Below, one piece after another: positions 36,145 to 44,601 of a DNA stretch of 64,000 nucleotides. The translations under genes were made by a program, and so were the position numbers. The notes below the pieces were generated by a model. That model was not told where the DNA came from and made no database searches. It saw only the letters and a list, made by a program, of their open reading frames with translations. How positions within the stretch are numbered: the stretch's first letter is position 1; each line of letters opens with the position of its first letter. The DNA comes from JBBROS01 sp963752225 (lineage in GTDB: Bacteria > Pseudomonadota > Alphaproteobacteria > Acetobacterales > Acetobacteraceae): contig CAVVXS010000007.1 of NCBI GenBank assembly GCA_963752225.1, forward strand, positions 1 through 64,000. Direction: 5' to 3'.

Positions 36145-36828
36145 GTGTGCAACCTCTACAGCGTGACGAAGGGCCAGGCGGCGATTCGCGAGGCGTTCCG
36201 CGCCATGACCGACCGCACCGGCAACCTGCCGCCGCTGCCGGGCATCTTTCCGGACCAAAGCGCACCGGTGGTGCGCAACGGCGGGGACGGGCGGGAACTG
36301 GCGATGCTGCGCTGGGGCTTCCCGGCGCCGCCCGGCGTGTCCGGGAACCGGCCGGTGACCAACATCCGCAACACCGGGTCCGGTTATTGGCGGGCCTGGA
36401 TGCGGCCGGAGAACCGCTGTCTCGTGCCGGCGACGTCGTTTTGCGAGTACGCCCCGGGCCGGCCGGCGGTGCCGACCTGGTTCGCGCTCGACCCGACGCG
36501 GCCCTTGTTCGCATTTGCCGGGCTGTGGCGGCCGTGGTCCGGCGTGCGGGCCAAGGTCGATGGCCGACACGAGCTGTTCGCGTTCCTGACCTGCGCGCCC
36601 AACGCCGTCGTGGCGCCGATCCATCCCAAGGCGATGCCAGTGCTGCTGACGACGCCGGAGGAGTTCGACCTGTGGCTGTCCGCCCCGCTGGACGACGCGT
36701 TGGCGCTGCAACGCCCCTTGCCGGACGGCATGCTGCAGGTTGTCGCACGCGGCGAGAAGGAGGACGGCGCCCCGAGTGCGGCCGCGGCCGCGGCGGCGCA
36801 GGCGCCGGCGCAGGGCCTGCTGTTCTGA
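36145..36828 (+). CDS. yedK: SRAP-domain protein (HMCES/YedK family)
   Basis: 227 residues from GTG 36145, which puts Cys at position 2. Cys2, after removal of Met, is the residue that crosslinks to abasic sites in single-stranded DNA. The other active-site residues are present: Asn73 (VTNIRNTGS), Glu101 (SFCEYAP) and His160 ([11 protein letters not shown]). The body is full length, with an Ala/Gln-rich tail of about 25 residues. It shields abasic sites at stalled forks. Single-gene unit, convergent with opgH. Confidence 0.92.
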   Translation: MCNLYSVTKGQAAIREAFRAMTDRTGNLPPLPGIFPDQSAPVVRNGGDGRELAMLRWGFPAPPGVSGNRPVTNIRNTGSGYWRAWMRPENRCLVPATSFCEYAPGRPAVPTWFALDPTRPLFAFAGLWRPWSGVRAKVDGRHELFAFLTCAPNAVVAPIHPKAMPVLLTTPEEFDLWLSAPLDDALALQRPLPDGMLQVVARGEKEDGAPSAAAAAAAQAPAQGLLF

Positions 36829-36844
36829 AGCGACGCCGCGACAT

Positions 36845-38986
36845 CTAGTCAGCCGCGAAGTGCTGCGGTTTGGCCACGTCGAGGGATCGGTGACTACCAG
36901 CGAGGGCTTCGAGCTGCTGCAGCGCTTCGGCGTCGGCCAGCACGGCGGCGCGCTCGGCGCGGGTGAGGTCGTGCGGTCCGGGCCAGGCGTCCAGCTCGGC
37001 CAGCTTGGCGCGGCCGAGCAGCAAAGCCGGGTCGAACGGATCATGCCGGCGGCGCGGCGGCGGCAGCATGGTGCGGTGCGCCGCGAACAGGGCCGGGTCG
37101 TCCAGCAGCCGGCTGAACGCGTCCGCATCGGGCAGGGCCATGGCCGGCTGCAGCCGTTGCACCTCCAGCAGCACATGCGGTGGTCGCGCTTCTTCCGGCG
37201 TCTGCAGCAGGCCCAAACGGCGCAGCGCCAGGCCGGCGCTGCGCTTGCCGGTGAACGCGGCCAGAGGCGCCGCCAATGCGAGGCCGAGCACGACCGGTGA
37301 CATCCACAGCAGCAGCGGGGTGGACACCAGCCAGGACACCAGGCCGAGCGCCAGGCCGGTCAGCGTGTGCGGCAGGTATTGGCGCGCGAGCTGGCCGAAC
37401 GGCACCCGGCCGTCGTCGCGCCGCTGCGGCTGCCAGCCGCCGTCCCGCCCGGCCAGGATGGTCACGACTGCCGAGGACTGGAACAGCATCGCCACCGGCG
37501 CGAGCAAGCCCGCCAGCACGGATTCCAGCAGCACGCTGCAGAACGAGCGTACCACGCCGCCGCAGCCGCGCCGCTCCTCCCGATGCGCCACCAGCGCGAT
37601 CCAGGCCAGCAGCTTCGGCCCCAGCAGCACGCTCATGGTGCCGATGAACACCCACATCGACCGTACCGGATCGACCGCCGGCCAGCTCGGGAAAAGCGCC
37701 TGGCCCGCCGGGAAGTAATCGGGCAGCACGAAGCGGGATTGCAGCGAGATCAGGATGCCCATCACCAGGAATAGCAGCCAAAGCGGCGCGGTGACGTAGC
37801 TGCCGATCCCCATCAGCAGATGCAGCCGGCTGACCCAGTGCAGGCCGCGCGCCGGCAGCACGGCGATGTGCTGCAGGTTACCCTGGCACCAGCGGCGGTC
37901 GCGCACCGCGAGGTCGGACAGCGAGGGCGGGCTCTCCTCGTAACTGCCGGGCAGCGCCGGCAGCATGTGCACGGCCCAGCCGGCGCGGCGGATCAGCGCC
38001 GCTTCGACGAAGTCATGGCTCAGGATGTGGCCGCCGAACGGCTTGCGGCCATGCAACAGCGGCAGCCCGGCCGCCTCGGCGAAGGCGCGGGTGCGGATCA
38101 TCGCGTTGTGGCCCCAGTAGTTGCCATCGGCGCCGTGCCACCAGGCAATGCCGTGCGCGATCATCGGGCCATACACCCGCCCGGCGAATTGCTGCATCCG
38201 GGCGAACAGCGTTTGCCCGCCGACGATCACCGGCAAGGACTGGATCAGGCCGGCGTCCGGCGTCCCCGCCATTGCGGAGGCCAGCGCCACGATGCACTCG
38301 CCGGTCATGACGCTGTCGGCGTCGAGGATCATGAATTGCGGGTAGGCGCCGCCCCAGCGCCGCACCCAGTCGCCGATGTTGCCCGCTTTTCGTTCAACGT
38401 TCTTGGCCCGGCGGCGGTAGAAGATGTTGGCCGCACCGGTCTGCCGGCGCAGCGCCAGGAACGCGGCTTCCTCGGCGATCCAGGCGTCGGGATCGGTGGT
38501 ATCGCTCAGGATGAACAGGTCGAACGCGGCGCCGGCGCCGAGCCGGGCGAGGTCGGCGTGGATGACGGCAAGCGTCGCCATGATCCGCGCCGGCTGCTCG
38601 TTATAGGCCGGCATCAGCAGCGCGGTCCGGGGCAGCGGGTCGGACGGGACAACGCCGGCGCGGGGATGGCGAAGCATGGCAACGAACCCGGCCACGCTGC
38701 TGATGAGCGCGAGCGCGATCCAGGCGAACAGGGTGACGAACACCACCAGGATCGCGACCTCGAGCGGGGTGACGCCGTTGACGCCGAGCACGAGGTGCAT
38801 CTCCCGCGCGGCGAACCCGGTCAGCACGACGGCGCCGCCCAGCACCAGCAGCCGGCGCAGGCCCATCCGCGGCGGCGAGGAGGCGGGGCGCTTGGATCGC
38901 GGCGGCGAGGCGTGCAGCGACTGCACCGGCATCGCCAACGGCGCTTCGGGCGGCAGAGCCTCGAATGGCGGGGTCAGGCCGTCCAT
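36845..38986 (-). CDS. opgH: Glucan biosynthesis glucosyltransferase H
   Basis: 713 residues from ATG 38986, overlapping the end of opgG by 13 bp; the frame is open much further but that is the antisense-like shadow inside opgG. Inner-membrane GT2 that polymerises glucose from UDP-glucose for osmoregulated periplasmic glucans. Visible: helices at ~45-65 and ~75-100, catalytic motifs ALLMPAYNE, LDADSV, SHDFVEAAL and the RDRRWCQGNLQH (QxxRW) motif, then about five C-terminal helices. Slightly shorter than the enterobacterial protein at both ends. Confidence 0.94.
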   Translation of the reverse strand: MDGLTPPFEALPPEAPLAMPVQSLHASPPRSKRPASSPPRMGLRRLLVLGGAVVLTGFAAREMHLVLGVNGVTPLEVAILVVFVTLFAWIALALISSVAGFVAMLRHPRAGVVPSDPLPRTALLMPAYNEQPARIMATLAVIHADLARLGAGAAFDLFILSDTTDPDAWIAEEAAFLALRRQTGAANIFYRRRAKNVERKAGNIGDWVRRWGGAYPQFMILDADSVMTGECIVALASAMAGTPDAGLIQSLPVIVGGQTLFARMQQFAGRVYGPMIAHGIAWWHGADGNYWGHNAMIRTRAFAEAAGLPLLHGRKPFGGHILSHDFVEAALIRRAGWAVHMLPALPGSYEESPPSLSDLAVRDRRWCQGNLQHIAVLPARGLHWVSRLHLLMGIGSYVTAPLWLLFLVMGILISLQSRFVLPDYFPAGQALFPSWPAVDPVRSMWVFIGTMSVLLGPKLLAWIALVAHREERRGCGGVVRSFCSVLLESVLAGLLAPVAMLFQSSAVVTILAGRDGGWQPQRRDDGRVPFGQLARQYLPHTLTGLALGLVSWLVSTPLLLWMSPVVLGLALAAPLAAFTGKRSAGLALRRLGLLQTPEEARPPHVLLEVQRLQPAMALPDADAFSRLLDDPALFAAHRTMLPPPRRRHDPFDPALLLGRAKLAELDAWPGPHDLTRAERAAVLADAEALQQLEALAGSHRSLDVAKPQHFAAD

Positions 38987-40473
38987 CGGTAGAGCCAGGT
39001 TTCGGTCACCGGCGCTTCCCCCTGCATCAGGGTCGCGCGCAGCTCGCACAGCTTCTCGTCGCCGGGCTCGAGGTCGAAGCTCAGCCGCCACGCATTCTGC
39101 TCCGGGTCGGGCGTCACCAGGACCGGGCCGATCGCGCCCTTGTCGGTCGTGACCTTGCCCTGCAGCACGGTGTCCGGCGGCATTCCCTTCAGCTTGCCGC
39201 CGGTCGCCGTCAGCACGAACACCCGGCCTTTCGGCGCCGCGCCGGTGCGGGTCACGCCGAACCGCGCGAGCTCGGTCGGCGCCGGCGGCTGCGCGCACCA
39301 ATGCAGGCGGTAGGTGAAGCCGTGCTCGGCCTTGGCGCGCAGCGGGTTCTTCGGCCGCCAGAAGGCGACGATGTTGTCGTTGATCTCGAGCTTGGTCGGG
39401 ATCTCGACCAGCGCCACCACGCCCTCGCCCCAATCGCCGATCGGCTCGACCCAAAGCCCGGGGCGCTTTTCGTAGCGCGCCTCGAGATCCTCGTAATTGC
39501 GCAGCTCGCGCGCCCGCTGCATCAGGCCCCAGCCGCGCGGGCTGCCGTCCTGGAAGCTGCTGACTTGCAAGGTGCGCGGGTTGGCGAGTTGCCGCCACAA
39601 CGCCTCGCCTTGGCCGGTCAGCATCTGCAGCCCGTCGCTGTCGTGCACCGCCGGGCGCCAATCGTCCTGCCCGGCGCGGTTGCTGGGGTCGAACAGGAAC
39701 ATGCTGGTGCCGGCGGCGATGCCGGCCCGGTCGAGGTCCTTGCGCGGGAACAAGGTGAGTTCGACGTCCATCACGGTGTCCTCGCCGGGGCGGAGCGTGA
39801 TGCGCATGGAAGCCGCCGAGCTCGGGCTGTCGATCACCGCCGAAACGACGATGCTGTTGGTGCCGGGTTGCGGCCGCTCGAGGAAGAAGGCGCGGAAGGC
39901 GGGGAACTCCTCGCCGCCGCCCTCGGCAGTGTTGAGCGCCAAGCCGCGCGACGAGATGCCGTAGTTGAGGTTGCGGCCGACGGCGCGGAAGTAGCTGGCG
40001 CCGAGGAAGACCGCGACCTCGTCGTAGTAGTCGGGCCGGTTGATCGGGGCGTGCAGGCGGAAGCCGGCGAAGCCGAGATCCTTCTGCTCGGGTCGGGGCA
40101 GGCTGCCGAAGTCGAACATCTCCGGGCGGTATTCGATCGGCCGCGCCTTGCCGTCCACCACCTCGAACAGATCCACCCGGTCCTTGTAGAGCCAGCCGCG
40201 GTGGAAGAACTGCACCTCGAACGGCAGCTTGGCGCCGCGCCACAGCGACTGCGCCGGGTCGAACCGGACCTGGCGGTAGTCGTCATAGCCCAGCTTGGCC
40301 AGCGCCTCCGGCAGGCCGCTGTCGGGCGCCTTGAACGGCGCGGCGGCCAAGGCGCGGGCGAGGCCGCGCACGGTCTGGCCGTCGAACGGCGTGGGGTCCG
40401 CCGCCACGGCCCGCCGGGCCTGACCCAGCACGCCCGCGGCCGCGAGGCCACCCATCAGGGTCCTTCGTTGCAC
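38974..40473 (-). CDS. opgG: Periplasmic glucan biosynthesis protein G/D
   Basis: 499 residues. Signal ~1-25 with a twin-Arg-like start (MQRRTLMGGLAAAGVLGQARRAVAA). The rest is the MdoG fold: FDPAQSLWRG, FEVQFFHRGWLY, FRLHAPIN, VFLGASYFRAVG, YGISSRGLALNT, FFLERPQ, and the C-terminal Ig-like part. It works with OpgH in making or branching periplasmic glucans. OpgD is a close paralogue and the twin-Arg signal would favour it, so the G/D choice is open; position before opgH favours G. It starts 21 bp after the SDR stop. Confidence 0.9.
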   Translation of the reverse strand: MQRRTLMGGLAAAGVLGQARRAVAADPTPFDGQTVRGLARALAAAPFKAPDSGLPEALAKLGYDDYRQVRFDPAQSLWRGAKLPFEVQFFHRGWLYKDRVDLFEVVDGKARPIEYRPEMFDFGSLPRPEQKDLGFAGFRLHAPINRPDYYDEVAVFLGASYFRAVGRNLNYGISSRGLALNTAEGGGEEFPAFRAFFLERPQPGTNSIVVSAVIDSPSSAASMRITLRPGEDTVMDVELTLFPRKDLDRAGIAAGTSMFLFDPSNRAGQDDWRPAVHDSDGLQMLTGQGEALWRQLANPRTLQVSSFQDGSPRGWGLMQRARELRNYEDLEARYEKRPGLWVEPIGDWGEGVVALVEIPTKLEINDNIVAFWRPKNPLRAKAEHGFTYRLHWCAQPPAPTELARFGVTRTGAAPKGRVFVLTATGGKLKGMPPDTVLQGKVTTDKGAIGPVLVTPDPEQNAWRLSFDLEPGDEKLCELRATLMQGEAPVTETWLYRWTA

Positions 40474-40494
40474 GTCGATGATCTCCGGCCGGCT

Positions 40495-41247
40495 TCAGGG
40501 ACCCAGAAGCTGCCCTCCATCTGCGACAATTGTTTGGCCGGTCACCCAACGGGCGCGCTGGCTGGCAAGGAACAGCACGACCTCGGCGATCTCTTCCGGC
40601 GCGCCCATCCGGCCGAACGGAATCTGCGCGAGCGTCGCGTCATAGAGCGCGCGGTCGTCGCTGCGGCGCTGCTCCCACAAGCCGCCGGGGAACTCGATGG
40701 AGCCGGGGGCGACCGCGTTCACCCGGATGCCCCGGCCGGCGAGGCTGCGGGCCTGGCTCGCGGTGTAGTGGATCACCGCCGCCTTGATGGCGCCGTAGGG
40801 CGGGTTGCGCTTGGCGGCGCGCATTGCCGAGATGCTGGTGATGTTGACGATGGCGCCCTCGGACGCGTGCTCCAGGAACGGCAGCGCGGCGGCGCTGGCG
40901 CGCACGGTCGCCATCAGGTCGATGTCGACCGACGCCGCCCAGCCGGCCTCGTCGTCGGCGCCGGCAAAGGCCGAGGCGTTGTTGACCAGGATGTTGATGC
41001 CGCCCAGCGCCGCGGCGGCGTCCGGGATGAAGCGGGCGATGGCGGCGGGGTCGGCAAGGTCGCACGGCGCGGCATAGGCGGTGGCGCCCGCCGCTTCCAA
41101 CTCGCGCCTTGTCGCTTCGAGCGTTTCGGCGCCGCGCGCGCAGATGGCCACCGCGGCGCCGGCGCGGGCGAAGCCGAGCGCGATGGAGCGGCCGATGCCG
41201 CGGCTGCCGCCCATGATGACGGCACGTCGTCCGGTGAATTCGCTCAT
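40495..41247 (-). CDS. Short-chain dehydrogenase/reductase, upstream of opgGH
   Basis: 250 residues, classical SDR: NAD(P) motif GGSRGIGRSIA, NNASAFAG, catalytic Ser in ITSISAMRA and Y-x3-K in YGAIKAAV, and the C-terminal GQTIVADGG. The Arg after the second Gly suggests NADPH. Substrate unknown. It probably shares a transcript with opgG and opgH (21 bp apart), an unusual partner for that pair. Confidence 0.9.
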   Translation of the reverse strand: MSEFTGRRAVIMGGSRGIGRSIALGFARAGAAVAICARGAETLEATRRELEAAGATAYAAPCDLADPAAIARFIPDAAAALGGINILVNNASAFAGADDEAGWAASVDIDLMATVRASAAALPFLEHASEGAIVNITSISAMRAAKRNPPYGAIKAAVIHYTASQARSLAGRGIRVNAVAPGSIEFPGGLWEQRRSDDRALYDATLAQIPFGRMGAPEEIAEVVLFLASQRARWVTGQTIVADGGQLLGP

Positions 41248-41374
41248 GACGCCTGGATACAGGACCGGCGCGGCGACGTGAAGGACGGCGTGGCCTGGCC
41301 TTCACTGGACAGGGCACGCTGGACAGGGGCCGATGTCCGGCGGAAGCTGGCGCTAACAAAACGGGGAGAACGCC

Positions 41375-42415
41375 ATGCACCGCTCGATCGCCGCCGGCCT
41401 CGGTTTCAGCCTGCTGGCCGCCGTTGCGCCGGCCCAGGCGCAAGGCTCGTTCGCGCTCACGACCGAGGAGGCGACCGTCAACTCACCGCAGCCCGGCGTA
41501 AAAATCTTCGTGCGCAACAAGCACCTGGCCGGACGCACCAGCTTCTCCCCCGACCGCACGCTGGTGTTCGTGCACGGCGCGACCTACCCGGCCAGCACCG
41601 CCTTCGACCTCGAGCTCGGCGGCCTGTCCTGGATGGACTACATCGCCCGGCGCGGCTTCGACGTCTACCTGCTCGACCTGCCGGGCTATGGCCGCTCGAC
41701 CCGGCCCGCGGCGATGGACGCGCCGCCCGAAGCGGGGCAGCCGGTCGAGACGACCGCCGAGGCGGTGCGGGACTATGGCGCCGTGGTCGATTGGGTGCTC
41801 AAGCGCCGGAACCTCGACAAGGTGGACGCGATTGGCTGGTCCTGGGGCACCACCATCGCCGGCGGGTATGCGGCCGAGCATCCCGACCGGGTCAACCGGC
41901 TCGTGCTGTACGCGCCGGTCTGGCTGCCGCTTACCCCGGCGCCGGTCGCCGACACCCCCAAGCTCGGCGCCTACCGCCTCGTCACCCGCGATGCGGCCTT
42001 GCAGCGTTGGCTGCGGGAGGTGCCGGCGGACAAGCAGGCGGACCTGATCCCGGCCGGCTGGTTCGACGCCTGGCAAAGCGCCACATGGGCGACCGACCCA
42101 AAATCGGCCGGCACTAGCCCGCCCGTGCTGCGGGCGCCCAATGGCGTGACGCTCGACTTCGGGCGCTACTGGGCGGCCGGGCAGCCGACCTTCGACCCGT
42201 CCAAGATCACGGCGCCCACTCTGATGATCCAGGCGGAGTGGGACCAGGACACGCCACCCGCGCGGTCGCAAGGCTTGTTCCCGAAGCTGACCCATGCCGC
42301 CTGGAAGCAATACGTGCTGCTGGGCGAGGGCACGCACACGATCATCATGGAAAAGAACCGGCTCCAGCTGTTCGGCGCGGTGCAGACGTTCCTGGAAACG
42401 CCGGCGCCCGAGTAA
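41375..42415 (+). CDS. Exported alpha/beta hydrolase
   Basis: 346 residues with a signal peptide (~1-22, ending APAQAQ). Alpha/beta-hydrolase fold: oxyanion region VFVHGATYP, nucleophile Ser156 in GWSWGTT, Asp likely in QAEWDQDTP, and His in GEGTHTIIM near residue 323. Periplasmic or secreted esterase/lipase-like enzyme; substrate unknown. Divergent from the SDR-opgGH operon and followed by the branched-chain ABC operon after 143 bp. Confidence 0.88.
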   Translation: MHRSIAAGLGFSLLAAVAPAQAQGSFALTTEEATVNSPQPGVKIFVRNKHLAGRTSFSPDRTLVFVHGATYPASTAFDLELGGLSWMDYIARRGFDVYLLDLPGYGRSTRPAAMDAPPEAGQPVETTAEAVRDYGAVVDWVLKRRNLDKVDAIGWSWGTTIAGGYAAEHPDRVNRLVLYAPVWLPLTPAPVADTPKLGAYRLVTRDAALQRWLREVPADKQADLIPAGWFDAWQSATWATDPKSAGTSPPVLRAPNGVTLDFGRYWAAGQPTFDPSKITAPTLMIQAEWDQDTPPARSQGLFPKLTHAAWKQYVLLGEGTHTIIMEKNRLQLFGAVQTFLETPAPE

Positions 42416-42558
42416 GGCAAGGCTCCGCGTTCGCCCCATGGCGCGGCCGATGTCCAGGGCGCGGCTCGTCCGCTCGGAGTTGACGCGCGGCACGCGTGGA
42501 CCGTAGGTAGATCGTATCGATCGCCGAAAGGCGACACGTCTCCGGGAGGGACTTCTAC

Positions 42559-43743
42559 ATGTTGCAAACGCGCCGTTCCGTGTTGCTTGGCGCCACGGCC
42601 GCCGGGCTCGCTTTGCCGTTCGTGGCGCGCGGGCAATCCTCTGAACCCATTCGGATCGGCTGGCTTGCGGCGCTCACCGGGGCCGGGTCGGCGCCCGCAA
42701 TCGGCTTCAACCGCGGCGTCATGTTCGCCGCCGACGAGCTGAACGCGAAAGGCGGCGTCAAGGGCCGCAAGATCGAGATCGTCACCCGCGACACCCAGGG
42801 CGACCCGACCAAGGCGGTGAACGCCACGCAGGAACTGATCAGCCGCACCAAGGTCAACGCCGTCTGGGGCCCGACCAACTCCGGCGAGAGCCTGGCGGTC
42901 ACGCCGATCATGGCGAAGGCCAAGATGCCGAACATCCATCCCTGCGTGGTGGACAGCCTGATCGACCCGGCGAAATACCCGACCGCCTTCCGCATCGCGC
43001 CCTCCAATGGCCAGTGGGACGACGCGGCGCGCAACTACATCACCAAGGTGCTGAAGGTGCGCGAGGTGACGTGCTTCGGCGACACCACCGGCTATGGCAC
43101 GACGGCGGTCGCGGCCAGCGTCGCGGCCTTCGGCAAGGATGGCGCAACCGTCGTCAGCCAGGCGCAAATCGACGCCAACCAGCCCGACGTGACGCCGGAC
43201 ATGCTGCGGGCGCGCAACGCGGGCGCCAAGGCGATCCTGGTTTGGACCGTCAGCGTCGGCCTGCTGTCCCGGCTGATGAACGCGCGGGCGCAAATGGGCT
43301 GGGACGTGCCGATCGTCGGCCACCCGTCGCTCGGCTCCGGCGACATCCGCAACCTGGTTGAGAAGCCCGGCAATTGGGACAACGTGTTCGCGGTCGGCTA
43401 TCGCACCTGCTCGTTCGACGCCAACGGCAAGTTGCCGCCGCGCAGCGAGGAGTTCGTGCACCGCCTGGCCGGGAAGGTGGACCTGAACGACACCGCGCTG
43501 TGGTGGGTCGCCTGCGGCAATGACGCCGTGAACCTGGTGGCCGCCGCGGTCGAGGCGACCGGCGCCAGTACCGGGGAGGCGATCGTCGGACACTGGAACA
43601 CGCTGAAGGATTATCCGGGCGTGTTCGGGGACTACACCTACACGGCGTCGGACCATAACGGGTACCCGCTCAACGACGTGGTGATGTCGCGGGCCAACTC
43701 GCAGCGGGACGGCGCCTTCGCGCTGGCGCCCGGCTACACCTGA
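42559..43743 (+). CDS. Branched-chain-type ABC substrate-binding protein
   Basis: 394 residues of the Peripla_BP_6 family. The N-terminus LQTRRSVLLGATAAGLALPFVARG is a Tat- or Sec-type signal. The mature part starts PIRIGWLAALTGAGSAPAIG, with KGGVKGRKIEIVTRDTQGDPTKAVNATQELI and WGPTNSGESLAV. A GGAGGG site precedes the ATG. First gene of an operon with LivH-, LivM/G- and LivF-type components; the permease gene begins directly after the stop. Ligand not predictable; the downstream enolase-type enzyme and lactonase suggest a sugar acid or related compound rather than an amino acid. Confidence 0.9.
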   Translation: MLQTRRSVLLGATAAGLALPFVARGQSSEPIRIGWLAALTGAGSAPAIGFNRGVMFAADELNAKGGVKGRKIEIVTRDTQGDPTKAVNATQELISRTKVNAVWGPTNSGESLAVTPIMAKAKMPNIHPCVVDSLIDPAKYPTAFRIAPSNGQWDDAARNYITKVLKVREVTCFGDTTGYGTTAVAASVAAFGKDGATVVSQAQIDANQPDVTPDMLRARNAGAKAILVWTVSVGLLSRLMNARAQMGWDVPIVGHPSLGSGDIRNLVEKPGNWDNVFAVGYRTCSFDANGKLPPRSEEFVHRLAGKVDLNDTALWWVACGNDAVNLVAAAVEATGASTGEAIVGHWNTLKDYPGVFGDYTYTASDHNGYPLNDVVMSRANSQRDGAFALAPGYT

Positions 43744-44601
43744 ATGCTGGCGTCGATCATCGCGTCGGGATTGGCCCTCGGCGCGACGTACGCGCTGATC
43801 GGCATCACCTACAACGTCATGTTCTCGGCCAGCCGGGTGATGAGCTTCACCACCGGGCAACTCGGCATGCTGGGCGGCGTGTTCGGCTCGATGTTTATTT
43901 TGAAGCTCGGCCTGCCGGTGCTGGCAGGGCTCGCCTTGACGTTAGTGGCTTGTGCGGCAGTCGGCGTGATCACCGAGATCGTGGCGGTCAGGCCGGTGCT
44001 GGCGAAGCTGGATCAGCACCTCTACGTGCTCAGCACCTTGGCGGCGGCGCTCATGATCCAGCAGCTCGCGGCCATCGAATGGAGCACCGAGCCGCAGCAA
44101 TTCCCGCGCTTGATCGGCGTCGGCAACGGCATCACCGACGAGAAATTCTGGCTGCCGGTGCTGGCCTGCGTCGTCGTCATCGTCGGCCTCGAGTGGATGA
44201 CCCGGCGCACCCTGGTCGGCCGTGCCTTCGTTGCCATTGCCGAGGACAACTACGCCGCGCGCGCGCTCGGGCTGCCGGAGCGCAATCTGCGGCTGCTGAG
44301 CTACGCGATGGCGGGTGCCATTGCCGGGCTGGCCGGGTTCAGCAGCGGCGAGCTGCTGCTGGCGTTCTTCGCCAACGGGGCGATGCTCAATTTCTACGGG
44401 TTCGTGCCGGTGGCGTTGGGCGGCCTCGGCAATAATCGCGGCGCCGTCGTGGGCGGGATTGCGCTCGGCTTGTTCCAGCAGGCGGCCAACTTCACCGTCG
44501 GCGGCGTGTTCGCGAGCGTTGCCGTGTTCGCGGTGTTCATCCTGGCCTTGCTGGCCGCACCCCAGGGCTTGTTCGGCGGCAACGCCGCGCGGCGGGTCTG
44601 A
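43744..44601 (+). CDS. Branched-chain-type ABC permease (LivH family)
   Basis: 285 residues with about eight membrane helices: SIIASGLALGATYALIGITYNVMF at the start, TTGQLGMLGGVFGSMF, and the cytoplasmic loop VGRAFVAIAEDNYAARALGL that contacts the ATPases. The LivH/LivM pair forms the channel. Start ATG follows the binding-protein stop immediately; the stop overlaps the start of the next gene (TGATG). Confidence 0.92.
   Translation: MLASIIASGLALGATYALIGITYNVMFSASRVMSFTTGQLGMLGGVFGSMFILKLGLPVLAGLALTLVACAAVGVITEIVAVRPVLAKLDQHLYVLSTLAAALMIQQLAAIEWSTEPQQFPRLIGVGNGITDEKFWLPVLACVVVIVGLEWMTRRTLVGRAFVAIAEDNYAARALGLPERNLRLLSYAMAGAIAGLAGFSSGELLLAFFANGAMLNFYGFVPVALGGLGNNRGAVVGGIALGLFQQAANFTVGGVFASVAVFAVFILALLAAPQGLFGGNAARRV

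Noticed and set aside
36845..40243. A 1132-residue OpgH with a long N-terminal extension
   Set aside because: The extension is an out-of-frame reading of opgG. ATG 38986 gives the normal OpgH start.
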